A DNA stretch of 64,000 bases, taken from contig NQMI01000084.1 in the NCBI GenBank assembly GCA_002270565.1, positions 51,292-115,291 on the forward strand, in the 5' to 3' direction. This DNA is from Stenocarpella maydis. Taxonomy: Eukaryota > Ascomycota > Sordariomycetes > Diaporthales > Diaporthaceae. A model generated the notes under the pieces. It was given only the letters and a program-made list of their open reading frames with translations, had not been told where the DNA came from and searched no databases. How positions within the stretch are numbered: the stretch's first letter is position 1; each line of letters begins with the position of its first letter. Below, in pieces: positions 1-11,091 of this stretch. A program made the translations under genes and the position numbers.

Positions 1-42
1 CACCACCTTCCCACAGATCCTCAACACAACAACACCGCAGTT

Positions 43-313
43 ATGGGCGCGGTAATGAGCTGCATTCAGGGCATCGGAGACTGTATCATGACGGTCATCC
101 GTGCGATCGCCGGAGTCATCATGTCGATCGTTAACGGTGTCGTCGCCGTCCTCTCAGCCATCGTTCGCTTCCTGACATGTGAGTAACCCCCCCCCTCCCC
201 ACGCTTCATCATTCACCATGTGAGCAACCGACTGATCAAATACCCTTACAGGCGGCTACTGCGGACGAGGCGGCGGTGGCACTCGTCGCACAAGACACAC
301 TAGTCATGTCTAG
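43..313 (+). CDS. Small conserved-type fungal protein with MGxxxSC acylation motif
   Basis: Two exons, 43-178 and 252-313, join across a 73-base intron (GTGAGT donor, ACAG acceptor) to give 65 residues. The protein starts MGAVMSC, which fits the N-myristoylation pattern (Gly2, Ser6) followed by a potentially palmitoylated Cys7. An amphipathic, Ile/Val/Ala-rich stretch fills residues 8-45. The tail reads CGYCGRGGGG followed by basic TRRTRH residues. I recall many moulds having a similar short protein with a hydrophobic core and a Cys/Gly/Arg tail, but I know no function. Membrane peripheral attachment is an inference from the motif. The intron placement is supported by the open frame on both sides. 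The promoter lies outside the window. Confidence 0.75.
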
Positions 314-680
314 GAGCAACGGCACGGCCACCGGGCGGGCGTGTACGTGTGAGAGCTATCCAAGACCCGGATTACGATGCGGCGGAGGGGACGAGGTGCA
401 TCGAGGAGTTTTTGTGGCGGGAGGAGAGACTAATGCTGGCGTGCTTTTTCCCTATTTTGTTACTGGCTCTTGCCGACTTCCATGGAGGAACGCTTTGCAT
501 GAGCATGGGCCTCTGCGCTTCCAGTTCAACGCATTGGAAGATACCTGATACCCCTGGTTTCCCTTTTGTACAGTACCAATACACGGAAGCCATTACGGAC
601 AACGATAGCATGATTGAGCTCAAGGATTGACGAGTATACCCGAGCTTCCCACGAATTATTCTTGTTCAATCCAAAGGGTT

Positions 681-708
681 GTGATATATATATATATATA
701 TATATCAC
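681..708. repeat. (AT)n palindrome
   Basis: An (AT)11 run is flanked by GTG and CAC, so the whole 28 bases is self-complementary and could extrude as a cruciform or mark a transcript end. Confidence 0.85.
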
Positions 709-752
709 CGCCTGTTGAGATGCGTGGCGGCATAGCGCAATCTTCCCACGTC

Positions 753-775
753 GCATTCCACAACATGTGGAATGC
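753..775. repeat. Perfect 10-bp inverted repeat, 3-base loop
   Basis: GCATTCCACA and its exact complement TGTGGAATGC flank ACA. This could form a stable hairpin 137 bases beyond the XPF stop codon. Confidence 0.8.
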
Positions 776-911
776 TGCCTTGTTGCCCAGTGACGACAGA
801 CTCCACCGACAACGTTATTCTGAACGCGGATGAAAAGTCTTATTGCGCAACACATGAGCATCGCGAGTCATGTGCTTCGGTCTTTGTAAGAGGTCGTAAC
901 GATCCATTGGA

Positions 912-3808
912 TTACTCTTCATCTTCAAGCAGATCCTTGGCAAAGAATCTCACAATCCTCCTTGCTGCCTCCCCGCCTACCAGCGGCTCCAGATCCCCAA
1001 CCGACATGTTGGCAATGTCCTTGATGCTCTCCGTCTCTAGGGTCAAGGTTTTGATGTTCTTGCTCGTCACCCCGGGAACGTGCATTAGCATCTCCTCGGG
1101 CTGCTGGTTGAACGGCTGCTCCTCTGCGACCTCATTCTGCTCAAGCCCGGCCCTCACCGCCGCGATCGGGTCGGGCTCTTCCTCCTGCGCCTTGAGAGAC
1201 TCGAATATCTCGGCGGTCTGGTATGGTGATGACGACCATATAATCCGCAGCTTGGGGAAGGCCAGCGTCAGCAGCACGATCTTGGACTGGAGGTCAGACG
1301 AAACATTGTCCGGGTTGACACTCTTCAGGTTCCCAGACAGGTCTGCAAAAGGCTCCAGAGTGAACGACTTGTTCTGGTCGAACTCGATGAGAAGCATCGG
1401 CGACTTGTAATGTTGAAACATGGCCTCGGCCTGACTGTAGAGACGCCCATCCTTGAAGGAGGAAATCAGATCGCCAACGGATTTCCTCTCGACGCAAATG
1501 TTTGGCGACAAGATGTAGTCGCCCACGGTCAGCATGCATGGCACAATGGCCATGGAGCGGCCGTGCAGGAGCGACGGCAGGGAAGACCTGAACTCCCGGA
1601 CGTCTACCACCACCCGAGGCGGCTGTGCTGTGGCGGCCAGGCGCCCGCCACCTGCTATGCGGGTGTTGATGGTCCTCAAGAAGGCTTCCTGTGGATCCTC
1701 AACTCCATGGGCATCAACTGTCATGACGACGCTCATGCCCGCGCGCTCCTTGATCAGCTTGGTGAACGCATCCTTTTCCCGCCGCACTGTGGTCAAGTAC
1801 CGCTGTTCCTCTACCGAGTTGCCGTAATACAAGAAGTAGACGCGCACGTTGCGATCATTGTGAGACGACCTGTAGACCTCCACGCGTCTGATAAATGATG
1901 CGTCAGGCTCATACATGATGATGTACCGCGGCTTGACCTCCTCAAGAACGTGCTCGTCTTGGTCGCCGTCGTAGGCGTGGAGGACTACCAGATCCTGCAT
2001 CTCATACATTTCGTAGAAGTCGTCCATGTCTTCTAGCGTGTCTTCAATGATATCTGGTTTCTGCTTGGCCTCCTCTTCTGTGACCTGAATCTCCTCCATG
2101 AGTTCGGACACCTCGCTCGCCTTCTCAAAGTAGGGCACGAGGCTCCCATTCTCGGCTCGGCCAAGGCTTGTCGCCACGGAAGCGCCGCCGCGGACACGCC
2201 GCCGCTTGTTGGCAGGCGCCCTGCTGTTCTTCTGCAGGCGTGGATCTGTCGCTCCCTTGAGAGCATTTTGGTTCTCCGCGAACAGGGTGGCACTGATTTT
2301 GGAGAACTCGCGCTTCCAGTTCAGGTAGTTTCGCAGCTTGCGTCGCATCATCAATGTCGCAGACGGCTTATCCTCGTCATCGTCGTCCTCGCTACGCTGG
2401 TAGGCAATCTTCTTCCCCTGCTCCCGCTCTGCCTTGGGTTTCACATGCATGGTCTGCAGGTATTCTTTGAGCTGACGACACGTCGCAGTATCTGAGCACA
2501 TGATCAGGATAGTGCCATTGGAGTCGTCGCGAGCAGTCGGTTCGAAGTAGAGATCTCTGTCGATCTCCTGGAGAACGTCGGCCAGAACTGCCCATTTGGG
2601 CTGTTCCTCGAGCACTGGGCGCACAGAGTCGATATTAGAGTCTGCGCCCGGCTTATTGACGCCACTGTAAACCCGTTTCCTGCCGACATCGAAAATGGCC
2701 TGGGCGGCATCAAGAAACAGCCACGGGGACTGGTTCTGCCTGGTTGTCCCTGGTGCAGGAGAGTGTGCAGCATGGATGGTATCTAGGTTCTGCAGGAACT
2801 GTACAGCATCCATTCCGACAACGGCCTGCAACAAGCCGCGGAGCACAGTCAGGTCGCTGACAATCTGCTTGGTCTTCCAGCTCACCCTGTGCCAGTTCGG
2901 GTCCAGCTGACGTCGCACCATGACATCGAAATTCTTGGTCAGGGCGCTGTCGAGATTCCAGTCATCCATCTCGAGGCCGGTATTTCCCTTCTTGAGCTCG
3001 TGAATGCTGACTTCGACGCATTCCATGACGGCAGTCTGGATCTCGTTCATGGCGTCCGTCATGGGAACTTCAAGCTCGATGACCTCTGCCTTCTTCTTAC
3101 CTTCCAAGGACTGGGCCACTGAAACGTGAAACCGGGGCCATAGACTGGCCTTCCTCAGGAAAAGGTTGCGCATCATGGCTGCGAGCGGGTTGAACCCCGT
3201 GGCGAAAGGATCCGGGTTGTCGGCGAAGGCCTTGAGAAAGCCGACCTTATTCTTCTGGCGGTAGATCCGTAGGACAAAGGCCTCCAGGCTCGTGGCGATT
3301 ACCCTGTCGGCGTGTAAAACGATCATGCCGGTGATTTTGTCAACGTTCAACAGGTTGGTGAGCATGTCTACCACCAGGATACGGCTCGTGATGCTGAATA
3401 TACCACCTGAAGCATACATCTTTTCCCTCGCGCCGACGTTGGTGTAATCGGTGTTGACCACGGTCAGGCCCCGGGCCAGAGGGGCCATGCTGATGGCTGC
3501 ATGCTCGGCCAAGGCCTCACCTATCCAGTTGTTTTCACGGTCTTCAGCGTTGACGACGACGACGAGATTGTTGCCGGCAGCATCGTAAGAGTGCAGGAGG
3601 TTGGTCAGCAAGCGCATGAGCCCGAGGCCACGCGCCAGGATGACGAGCTCATCCTCCGCACGGAGTTCCTGAAACAGAGACTGCTGGTATTCCTTGGGAG
3701 GAGGCAATGAGTGTGAGCGTCTCCTGTGGGGCCTGTGGATGGCTGGCTGGAGAGGCTTACAAGGGGCAAGGAGAGCTTCACCGGCTGCGGCGCATCGTTG
3801 GCAGCCAT
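912..3808 (-). CDS. XPF/RAD1/ERCC4 structure-specific DNA repair endonuclease
   Basis: Exon 1 is 3761-3808 (16 codons, ...VKLSLPL); a 68-base intron (GTAAGC...AAG) leads to exon 2 at 912-3692 (EYQQSLFQ...). The product is 942 residues, close to the usual length of the family. The N-terminal two thirds is the degenerate SF2 helicase-like region (ARGLGLMRLLTNLLHSYDAA). The nuclease signature ERKSVGD (ERKX3D) lies at about 751-757, followed by a helix-hairpin-helix region at about 885-940. By family knowledge XPF pairs with the ERCC1/Rad10 homologue to cut 5' of lesions in nucleotide excision repair and interstrand-crosslink repair. The frame stays open upstream of exon 2 through the intron, but that extension is not XPF-like. 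The Neurospora equivalent is mus-38. Confidence 0.95.
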
Positions 3809-4281
3809 GATGGAGTGTGGCGGCCAAATGCAGATGCGATGCCTACTGAGAATGAGCGAAACATGGTCTTCAGATTGGCAAGTGTCAACGAAGCCAGTCT
3901 GGTATACGAGGGGAAGCTGGGCCCGGGACGCCGAGACTCAGGCCTGAGCTTCTGACGCGGGACTCGCATGTCGTCAGATTGGAGTTCCCTAAATAAGCAA
4001 GCCACAGTCCAGCACCAGCTGTGGAGCAGCTGGTGCCAGCCGCCATCAGCCTGATGCTTGGTGCTTGGTAGCCTCTGGCCCGGACGAGCAAACCAGCCCG
4101 TGCCTTTCCCGAATGGGTCGTCAAGAGGACAGAAATGGGTTGTGGCTTGGGATTTCTGATTCAATCCGACTCCGAATGTCGGCAGTTGAGGCCCCTGGAG
4201 GACTGTGAGTTGTCTTGCGAATTCCGACTCGGAGACCCCAGACAAGGACAAAGTGAGGCAACCGGCCCTGCTGGCCAGGCC

Positions 4282-4307
4282 TTGCCCGCTTGCCCGCTTG
4301 CCCGCTT
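4282..4307. repeat. Tandem 8-bp repeat TTGCCCGC x3
   Basis: Three adjacent direct copies plus a partial one are visible in the XPF/4900 divergent promoter. Confidence 0.8.
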
Positions 4308-4665
4308 GATTGCCAGACCGCTTGCACACTCAGCCGAGACACATTGATAGCACATCCTTGGGTCTCGGCCGCCCCCGCATGTCAGATAGATATTCAGACA
4401 CTGCAGCACGACATGCCACCAGGGGAAGAGGCCTACCAATGACAGGCCTCCCGGGAGGAGCACACAAGAGCAGGTTTGTTGAGTCGATGGAAGCCGCGGT
4501 GCCCCCCCCCCGTTGTGCTCGTTGGCGGCGGGGCTTGCTTTGCTTGCCTGGGCAGTCACGGGTCGGTGTTAGTCCCAGAACGACGTCATCTTCATGTGCT
4601 GGCAGCGTGGACGCTGGCGTGGCTGGTCGGAGAGAGGGCCCCCCAGCTCAGATCCGACGCGGGTG

Positions 4666-4670
4666 TATAA
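4666..4670 (+). promoter_or_regulatory. TATA-like element upstream of the 70-aa gene
   Basis: TATAA lies 230 bases before the start codon at 4900 and is followed by a C/A-rich stretch typical of a fungal 5' leader. Assignment is by position only. Confidence 0.45.
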
Positions 4671-4899
4671 GACGGGACAGGTTTCCTCGTACATTACACT
4701 GCCCTTGCATCACAGTGCTTACACTACACTTCTCAACCATCAGCCTGACAAGGTCTCAAGTTCTCCTCAACTCCACACCAGTAAGGCTGAATACCATCCC
4801 GCCCTGGGATCCCGCACACGACAGCCGACTCATAACAACAAGAATTACAGCCTGCAGTGTACACTTGACCCAAGACGACACACCAAGCCAGCCGCCGCC

Positions 4900-5175
4900 A
4901 TGTCTGACAACAAGCAGCAAGAGAAGGAGTTCACCACTCAGGTAAGCCTCCCCGGCCTCCTCTCTTCCGCTCCTGGATCCCGTGGCTAAGTGGACCTCCC
5001 CCAGCCCATCGACGAGAGCAACAAGGAGGGCTCCAGCTTCATCGAGGCCGTCAAGTCCAAGGTTGCCCCATACATGGCCGCTCCCGGACCGGCCCAGTCG
5101 CACGATCACAGCCAGATCCCACAGGAGGGGACCAAGGAGGAGCGCCTGGCCAAGGCCCAGGAGCTGAACAAGTAA
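4900..5175 (+). CDS. Small hydrophilic protein, function unknown (70 aa)
   Basis: Exons 4900-4941 and 5005-5175 flank a 63-base intron (GTAAGC...CCCCCAG). The protein starts MSDNKQQEKEFTTQ and continues PIDESNKEGSSFIEAVKS. It is almost entirely charged and polar, with no signal peptide or membrane segment and one possible short amphipathic helix (SSFIEAVKSKVAPYM). The C-terminus is lysine/glutamate-rich (KEERLAKAQELNK). A TATA box, a long C/A-rich leader and an AACC/GCCGCC context before ATG suggest strong expression. Its size and composition recall small stress- or starvation-induced fungal proteins, but I do not recognise the family. The start is fixed by the splice frame. Confidence 0.7.
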
Positions 5176-6789
5176 GGGTTGGAAGCTGGCGAGCATGGGG
5201 ATTCTGGGTCGTCTAAATGCTTGGTAGAGACGGTTGCAGGGAGGGCAGATACGATGATTTAATGAAACAAATGATATTCGATACCCCCGACTTTCACGGG
5301 CGGCATCGCGCTCCATCTCGCTTGGGACATGCCCGACAATGTGCATGTGTATGTGTGAAAGAAGGGGGCGCCGCCGGGGCCATATTGCCGCACTCATCTG
5401 CGGTGCACACTCTGCTCATATATCTAGCTACCTGCAGTGCGTGTTGATCTTCCCGAGGATTTGTTCGGCCCAGTGGACACCCTACAGCTTCCCTGCATCC
5501 CGGATCCACATGGGTGATTCGACGACGTAGCCCTACGGCGGAGTGTGCTGCACTACCAAGACTACTGGGTACCCGCGGTAGTGCTCGGCTGCTGGGGGGG
5601 CGCTTGGAATGCATAGGATGCAATACAGGGCCCATCTGCGTGCAGCATTGCATGCAGGTCAGGGCCGCATACATATACATACGGAGTATTAGTACTATTA
5701 CTTACTTAGTCATGTCATGTATACATAGTATACGGGCGTATAGTACTAAGTACGTCGGCGACAGCAGAGGCGGGAAAGAGAGGACCAACCGACATCAGCC
5801 GTGTCCGAGCTGTGTGTGGCTGTGCTCGCAACTGATTGCTCAGCGCAGCGAAGAAATGGGGATCGCTTCAGTCGTCTGATATTCATGTAACGGGTACCTC
5901 GTCGTCCTCCTAACAGGGCGATGATGCAACAGGTGTCATGAAACGCGGTCCCTCGCCCCCCGGGGGGAGCTTCTCAACACGCAGAGACGGTCAGGCCGCC
6001 CTGCCACAGTGAATGGGCACTCACTCTCTCGAGTCTCAACCTCTCGCCTCCGTGCTCTACACTCGGATCATTCCCCGCCCATTACCGACCTGCCCGGCGA
6101 CCTTGTCTTAATTAGGCCTGCGTCTCCTGTTCCCGCCCTTGTCCCGAGCTTTATATGTTGGCACTTGTCAGTCCTGCTGCCAAGATCCCGCCGAACCCTC
6201 CACACTACCGTCTGGCCCTAGCCTAGCTACGTCGGCCTTGCGCTTGCCACCTTAGCACCCAAATCCTACCTAACCCAAATCCAAGAGCCCGAGCCCTCTG
6301 TTCGTTGACTGCTTGCTGCCGTCACTTTGATACGCGCGTACAGTAAGCCACCCAACGACCTCCGTCACATTTACCCAACTCATTACCATAGCTGCGACAT
6401 TTCCAAGGGTGCGCTCTTTGCCAGCCATCCGAGCCAGGCCAAGTGTTCCCTGGCTTGGACACACCACCTCGCAAGCTTGGTAGTGTGCAACAGTTCTACG
6501 AATCATCTCACACGATACCACTTTACCTCCTCTGCCATTGCCATCACCACCACCGACACCACTCCCAGTCCCAGTCACACTGCTGCGGCTGCTATACATT
6601 GCAGCAGCCAGCGCCGCAACGCTGCTCGGACCAGTAAACTCACCTCATGACTTAGCTTAGGGCCAATCAAGACACGGCTGCTGGGAGGAGTGACCCCGAA
6701 TCGCTCCCAGCCTCCACCCCTCTCTGCCCTCCCCGACCACCGATCCCCCAGCCTGGCGGCCCCCTCCGCTCCCGGGCTGCGAGACCACG
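5176..6789. other. Intergenic; WASP promoter and leader
   Basis: There is no coding signal in 1.6 kb. Position 5680-5688 carries TACGGAGTA within an AT-rich patch (5660-5760). From about 6000 the strand becomes pyrimidine-rich with short C/A tracts, as in a long 5' leader of the gene beginning at 6790. Confidence 0.55.
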
Positions 6790-8857
6790 ATGCCGTCCAT
6801 CCTCAGCGAAGCCGACAAGGAGACCGTCAAACGATTCGTCCCCAAGCAGAGCAACAAGATCCAGGCCGTCGCCGTCGCCCGACTCTACGTTGCGTACCCA
6901 GACAGGTCAAAATGGACATACACGGGCCTGCAAGGGGCGATCGTGCTTTCCAACGACCTTGTTGGGAATACGTATTGGATCAAGATGGTTGATATATCTG
7001 TAAGGCCTGCCCGGCTGCATGCCAAACTCGTCCGAGGCGCCAGCTGACTTGCCGCACAGCCCGCAATGAGGGGGGTCGTATGGGATCAGGAGATATTCGA
7101 CACGTGGAGCTACAACCAGGACCGAACATTCTTCCACTCCTTCGAGCTAGAGGAGTGCGTGGCCGGTCTCTCCTTCGTGGACGAGAAGGAGGCCAAGCAA
7201 TTTCTGAAGAAAATGAACGACAGGGAAAAGAACGGGAGCAAGGCGACCAAGTCGACACCATTCGGAGGCGTGGCCCCAGGGGCAGCGGCCGGTCACCACA
7301 AACACAGCTTACTAGGTGGCATCTTCGGAGGACATAGGCACTCTTCTGCACCGACACCGCCCGACTCTCCTCGCAACGGCGCACCTTCAGCTGGCCATTT
7401 CCATAGGCAGTCGTCTGGGAGCAATGGGCACAGGTCCGAGTTTGCGATCCTCGAGGCATTTGATCCTGAATGGAGAGAGCACTTTGGCGACGACCTGAGG
7501 AGTAAAGGCCTTACGGACGACTTCATAAAGGACAACCAGGACTTCATCGTCGACTTTCTCAAGCAGGAACAGGCCCAAACGAAGCACTCGACCCCGCCGC
7601 CGCCACCTCCCCCGGTCAATGGGACCAGTTCCAGGGCTCCTCCCCCGCCCCCGGCACCACGACGAGGCGGCGCTCCACCACCCCCTCCAGCACCAAGGAG
7701 GTCTGGGAAGGCCGAGCCGGGCTCCGTCGCTAGGGAGCCAACGCCTCCTCGCGACCCGTCCCCCCCCAGGCCCAGATTCCAAGTCCCACCACCGCTTCCT
7801 GATGCCGGGAAGCTGGCCCGCGCTGAGACAGTCAAGGCTCCTGCCGCAGGTCCTCCACCTCCACCGCGACCGGCAAAGTCTCCCATCGAAGACACGAAAG
7901 AACCGGGCCACAGATTCGCCGTACCTCCACCATTCCAAGGTCAAAGGAGCGTCCCTCCCCCACCACCACAGAGTCGCGGCGCGGTGCCACCGCCGCCCCC
8001 TTCAAGAGAGACGAGCGCCCTCCCTTCGGGTCCGCCACCACCGTTGCCTCCCAAGACCCCAGCGTCGGCTGCGCCCCCTCTTCCTCCCCCGACCTCCCGG
8101 CCAGCGCCGGGTCTGCCTGCGAGAAGCCCGGCAGGACCACCCCCGCTACCAGCCACGAGCGCTCCCCCGGCACCGCCGCCGCCAGCTTCTTCTGCACCTC
8201 CTCTACCGCCCGTGCCAGCAGCAAATGCGCCTCCACCGCCACCATTGCCTCCGACCAACGCCCCGGCCGCGCCTCCTCTGCCACCGCCCTCCTCGAGCGG
8301 GCCGCCACCGCCTCCTCCTCCCCCTCCATCCGGCGCACCAAGCGGAGTCCCACCGCCGCCGCCACCACCACCCCCTGGTGGGATGGCCGGCATTCCTCCA
8401 CCGCCAGGCCCGCCTCCACCGCCAGGCCCGCCTCCCCCGCCTGGGCCGCCCCCACCGCCCGGACCTCCTCCGCCCCCGAACCGCGACTCAGGATACTCAT
8501 CCGGTGTGCCAGCAGCAGCGCCCAGTGCCGACCCCAGCCGTGCTGCTGTGCTGGATGGTATACAGAAGGCCGGCGGTATTGGTGCGCTGAGAAAGGTCGA
8601 TAGGAGCCAGATTCGTGACAGGAGTGCAGCACAGGTTGGAGGTAACAGTGATACAGGCCCACACGGAAGTGGGTTACCGCCATCAGGGGTCACGCCAGCT
8701 GGGGGCGGCGGTATGGCCGATGCTCTGGCCGCGGCCCTTGCGGCGAGGAATAAGAAGGTTGCCCATAGTGGTAAGTTGTCATCCTGAGAAGATAAAATGT
8801 GAGCGGCACACTGACAAACTTTCAGATGACGAGGATGATAACGACGACTGGGACTAG
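6790..8857 (+). CDS. Wiskott-Aldrich syndrome protein homologue (WASP/Las17)
   Basis: Three exons (6790-6999, 7060-8770, 8826-8857) encode 650 residues. A WH1/EVH1 domain spans about 15-128 (WTYTGLQGAIVLSND..., WSYNQDRTFFHSFELEE), where WASP proteins bind verprolin/WIP. A GBD-like segment lies at about 196-235 (FAILEAFDPEWREHFG). A very long polyproline region (about 240-545) should bind profilin and SH3 partners. A WH2 actin-binding motif with an LRKV core is at about 561-580, and a central helix at about 620-640. The last exon holds only the acidic tail DDEDDNDDWD with the tryptophan that contacts Arp2/3. By family knowledge it activates Arp2/3 at endocytic patches and hyphal tips. The tiny last exon, split by GTAAGT and TTTCAG, would be missed without splicing. 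Frameshifted readings of the proline region are shadows. Confidence 0.95.
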
Positions 8858-9770
8858 ACTGGGGTTTCCTTGGTTATTGGAAGAGGAGCGATATAGAATA
8901 ACTCTTGTTGGCGGCGCAATACGCCTGAAGGCGGCCGGGGCAGTTCTAACACTGCCTTGACATTTGCTGACCTGGCCTGACGAGCTAGCAATCTTATGCA
9001 GCATTTTACTTCGTGTCGGCCATCATTACCAGGGCGGAAACATCCATGATGGGCCGTACTAGTTTGGGAGAGACGAAAGTAGTGACGTTTCGTAGGACAA
9101 GAGGCCGTTATTGCACGCTGGTATGGCATGCCACGGCAGCCGTCCCGTGCCCACACCACGGCAGAGATTAAGATTGAGAAAATAAAAAAGTGATTACAAG
9201 TCGCAAAAACTAAATCCGAAAGAAGGACAGGGTTCTAGTCACCACTGGTCTCTTTGGATTTTAGCCTGGCTTTGACCGGTTGGCATACGCAATCGTACTC
9301 CCATCATCACGCTGCGACGCTGTCCGCATCAAAACATTAAACGGAGCACTCCCCCCCCCCCCGGCTCTCCATTGCAACAACTCACAAAGACATTTATCAT
9401 TAGGGAAACTAGGAAAATAAACATGACGATTGCCGACACAGGACGTCCCTCCCATCCCAAGCCGTTCCACACTCAACTGTCGAGAAACCAGGAGCAGGCG
9501 GCGGCGGTAGCAAGCCACCACAACTAGCCGCCAGGTCTAAGAGAGAGAAGACAGTTAGGCTCCCCGCCGACGCTGATCGACGACGGTTCGCCCGCGCGTC
9601 CCCGTCCGGCTAAAGACGCTGTCTAACTGAGCACGCCCTCACGCCCCGCGGAGGGACCCTACGACATCCGGAAAACACGGGGCCGCAACTTCGTGGGGTG
9701 TCTAGTATGATACGGACCGCCCACAAAAACGACCTTTGTTTCCATGGTAGCCGGGGGGTGTTTGTCTCGT
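8858..9770. other. Convergent 3' flanks of WASP and eIF1A
   Basis: There is no coding signal. An A-rich patch with AATAAA at 9181 could serve WASP polyadenylation, and a run of 12 C occurs at 9351-9362. Confidence 0.55.
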
Positions 9771-10476
9771 TTAGATGTCGTCAATGTCCACCTCCTTGCC
9801 GCCGGCGCCACCCTCGTCGCCGCTGTCCGAGTCGCGGTCCTCGTCGAACTCGAAGCCGCAGTCGCCGTCCTCGCCGCCGCCAAAGTTGTCCGTCTCGTTG
9901 ATCTTGGCGGTCTCGGGGAGCTCGCCGTAGGCCTTGAGGGAGCGGGCCTCGTCGGCTGTGTACTTGAGGCTACATTGGGGGAGGGGTTTGCACCGGTCAG
10001 CCTGGGGTGATATTTTTTGGAAGATGGTGTGGGGTTGGGTGGCTGGGGTTCACAAACGTACATCACGTCACCCTTGTCGTCCTGGTAGTCACGCAGCGAC
10101 AGCAGGATGATGTCGCCCTGGTTGATCCAGACCTTCTTGCGAAGCTTGCCGCGGATGTTGCCGAGCCTGCGGGTGCCGTCGAAGCATTGCGCCTCGAGGC
10201 GGCCGTTTCTGGATGGGGTTCGTCAGCACATTTGATGGCCACGACGACGCCTTGTGGACGCGAGACAGCGCTCCCAAGTGGGAGGGATTTCTGGCCGAGC
10301 TGTTCTGATACGTAGGGCGGCAGAAACGGAGTGGGAGGTGTGACATACCCGAGCATCTTCACGACCTGTGCGTACTCCTGGCCCTCCTCCTTGAAGGTGA
10401 GCTCTCGCTTCTCATTGTCGTTCTCGTTCTTTCCACGCCTTCGGTTCTTGCCTCCTTTTCCCTTGTTCTTGGGCAT
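9771..10476 (-). CDS. Eukaryotic translation initiation factor 1A (eIF1A)
   Basis: Exons 10349-10476, 10062-10208 and 9771-9969 give 157 residues, the normal eIF1A size. The basic N-terminal tail is [20 protein letters not shown]. The OB-fold includes [36 protein letters not shown] and [19 protein letters not shown]. The helical part is [19 protein letters not shown], and the acidic tail ends EVDIDDI. Introns use GTATGT and GTACGT donors. The factor binds the 40S A site and drives scanning and start-codon selection with eIF1. The yeast gene is TIF11. All three junctions restore the conserved sequence exactly. Confidence 0.96.
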
Positions 10477-11091
10477 CCTGTTGGTTTAGTACGGTTGAGT
10501 TTTTTTTTTAAAGAAAGAAAGAAGTATTAATCCACAGGCGGGGTGGATGGTACGGGCCCGCACTTGTCTCTGGTGTGGGACAGGGAGTAGGTGGACAACG
10601 AGGAAAGGCTGTCTGGGTCGGATGGTTGAGGTGCAGGAAGAAGGAGTAGCGGCGAGTAACAGGCGACGGGTTTGTGTTGGCGGGGTCCTTTTGTGCTTGT
10701 GGGCTTTCACCGCGGGGCGAACGCTACATAGGGAGTCACTGTGGGGCCTGGCCTGTGGGGCCAGGATTATGTACACTACACTAGAATTGGGCGCTAATGT
10801 GCTTCCACGGTCTTCGGCACCGCCAAACTGCATTGTGCACCTGTGATATATAACACTCCTGCACGATTTTCACTCATTTGCTTGGGTACATCACAAGTCC
10901 CTTGGGACGCGACCGAGGGCTTATTAGTCTTCTCTTGGCCCAGCGACCTCTCGTTGGTCGTTATTGTGAGTCGTCCTGGAGGCTGTGGCTGTGCGAAAAC
11001 TGGCCAGAGGTTAACCTGGAGTGCGAGTAGTCTGCCCTATAGCTTGATCAGGATCTTGATCAGAATGACATGCCAGCTGCCCTAGAAAGTT
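10477..11091. other. Divergent promoter of eIF1A and the 11092 gene
   Basis: A T10 run (10500-10509) and a purine-rich AAAGAAAGAAAG stretch lie just upstream of the eIF1A start. A TATA-like GATATATAAC occurs near 10843. No coding signal was found. Confidence 0.5.

Larger units (their letters stand above)
314..911. other. Intergenic space between convergent genes; two hairpin-capable sequences
   Basis: This is the 3' flank shared by the small acylated protein (+) and the XPF gene (-). It contains an (AT)11 microsatellite inside a palindrome at 681-708 and a perfect 10-base inverted repeat with a 3-base loop at 753-775. Open frames here lack coding character. Confidence 0.6.
3809..4899. other. 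Divergent promoter region (XPF / 70-aa protein)
   Basis: This 1.1-kb spacer holds three tandem copies of TTGCCCGC at 4282-4307, a C-run near 4502, and a TATA-like element at 4666 facing the right-hand gene. No coding signal was found. Confidence 0.6.

Noticed and set aside
772..1410. Plus-strand 212-residue frame over the XPF 3' end
   Set aside because: It is antisense to the conserved XPF C-terminus and has no motif of its own.
3693..3827. N-terminal extension of the XPF frame to 3827
   Set aside because: The extra 45 residues are translated intron and unlike any XPF N-terminus; a spliced 16-codon exon fits better.
7293..8693. Long open frames opposite and alongside the WASP proline-rich region
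   Set aside because: They are Gly-, Arg- or His-rich shadows of CCN-proline codons in other frames, fully explained by the WASP coding sequence.
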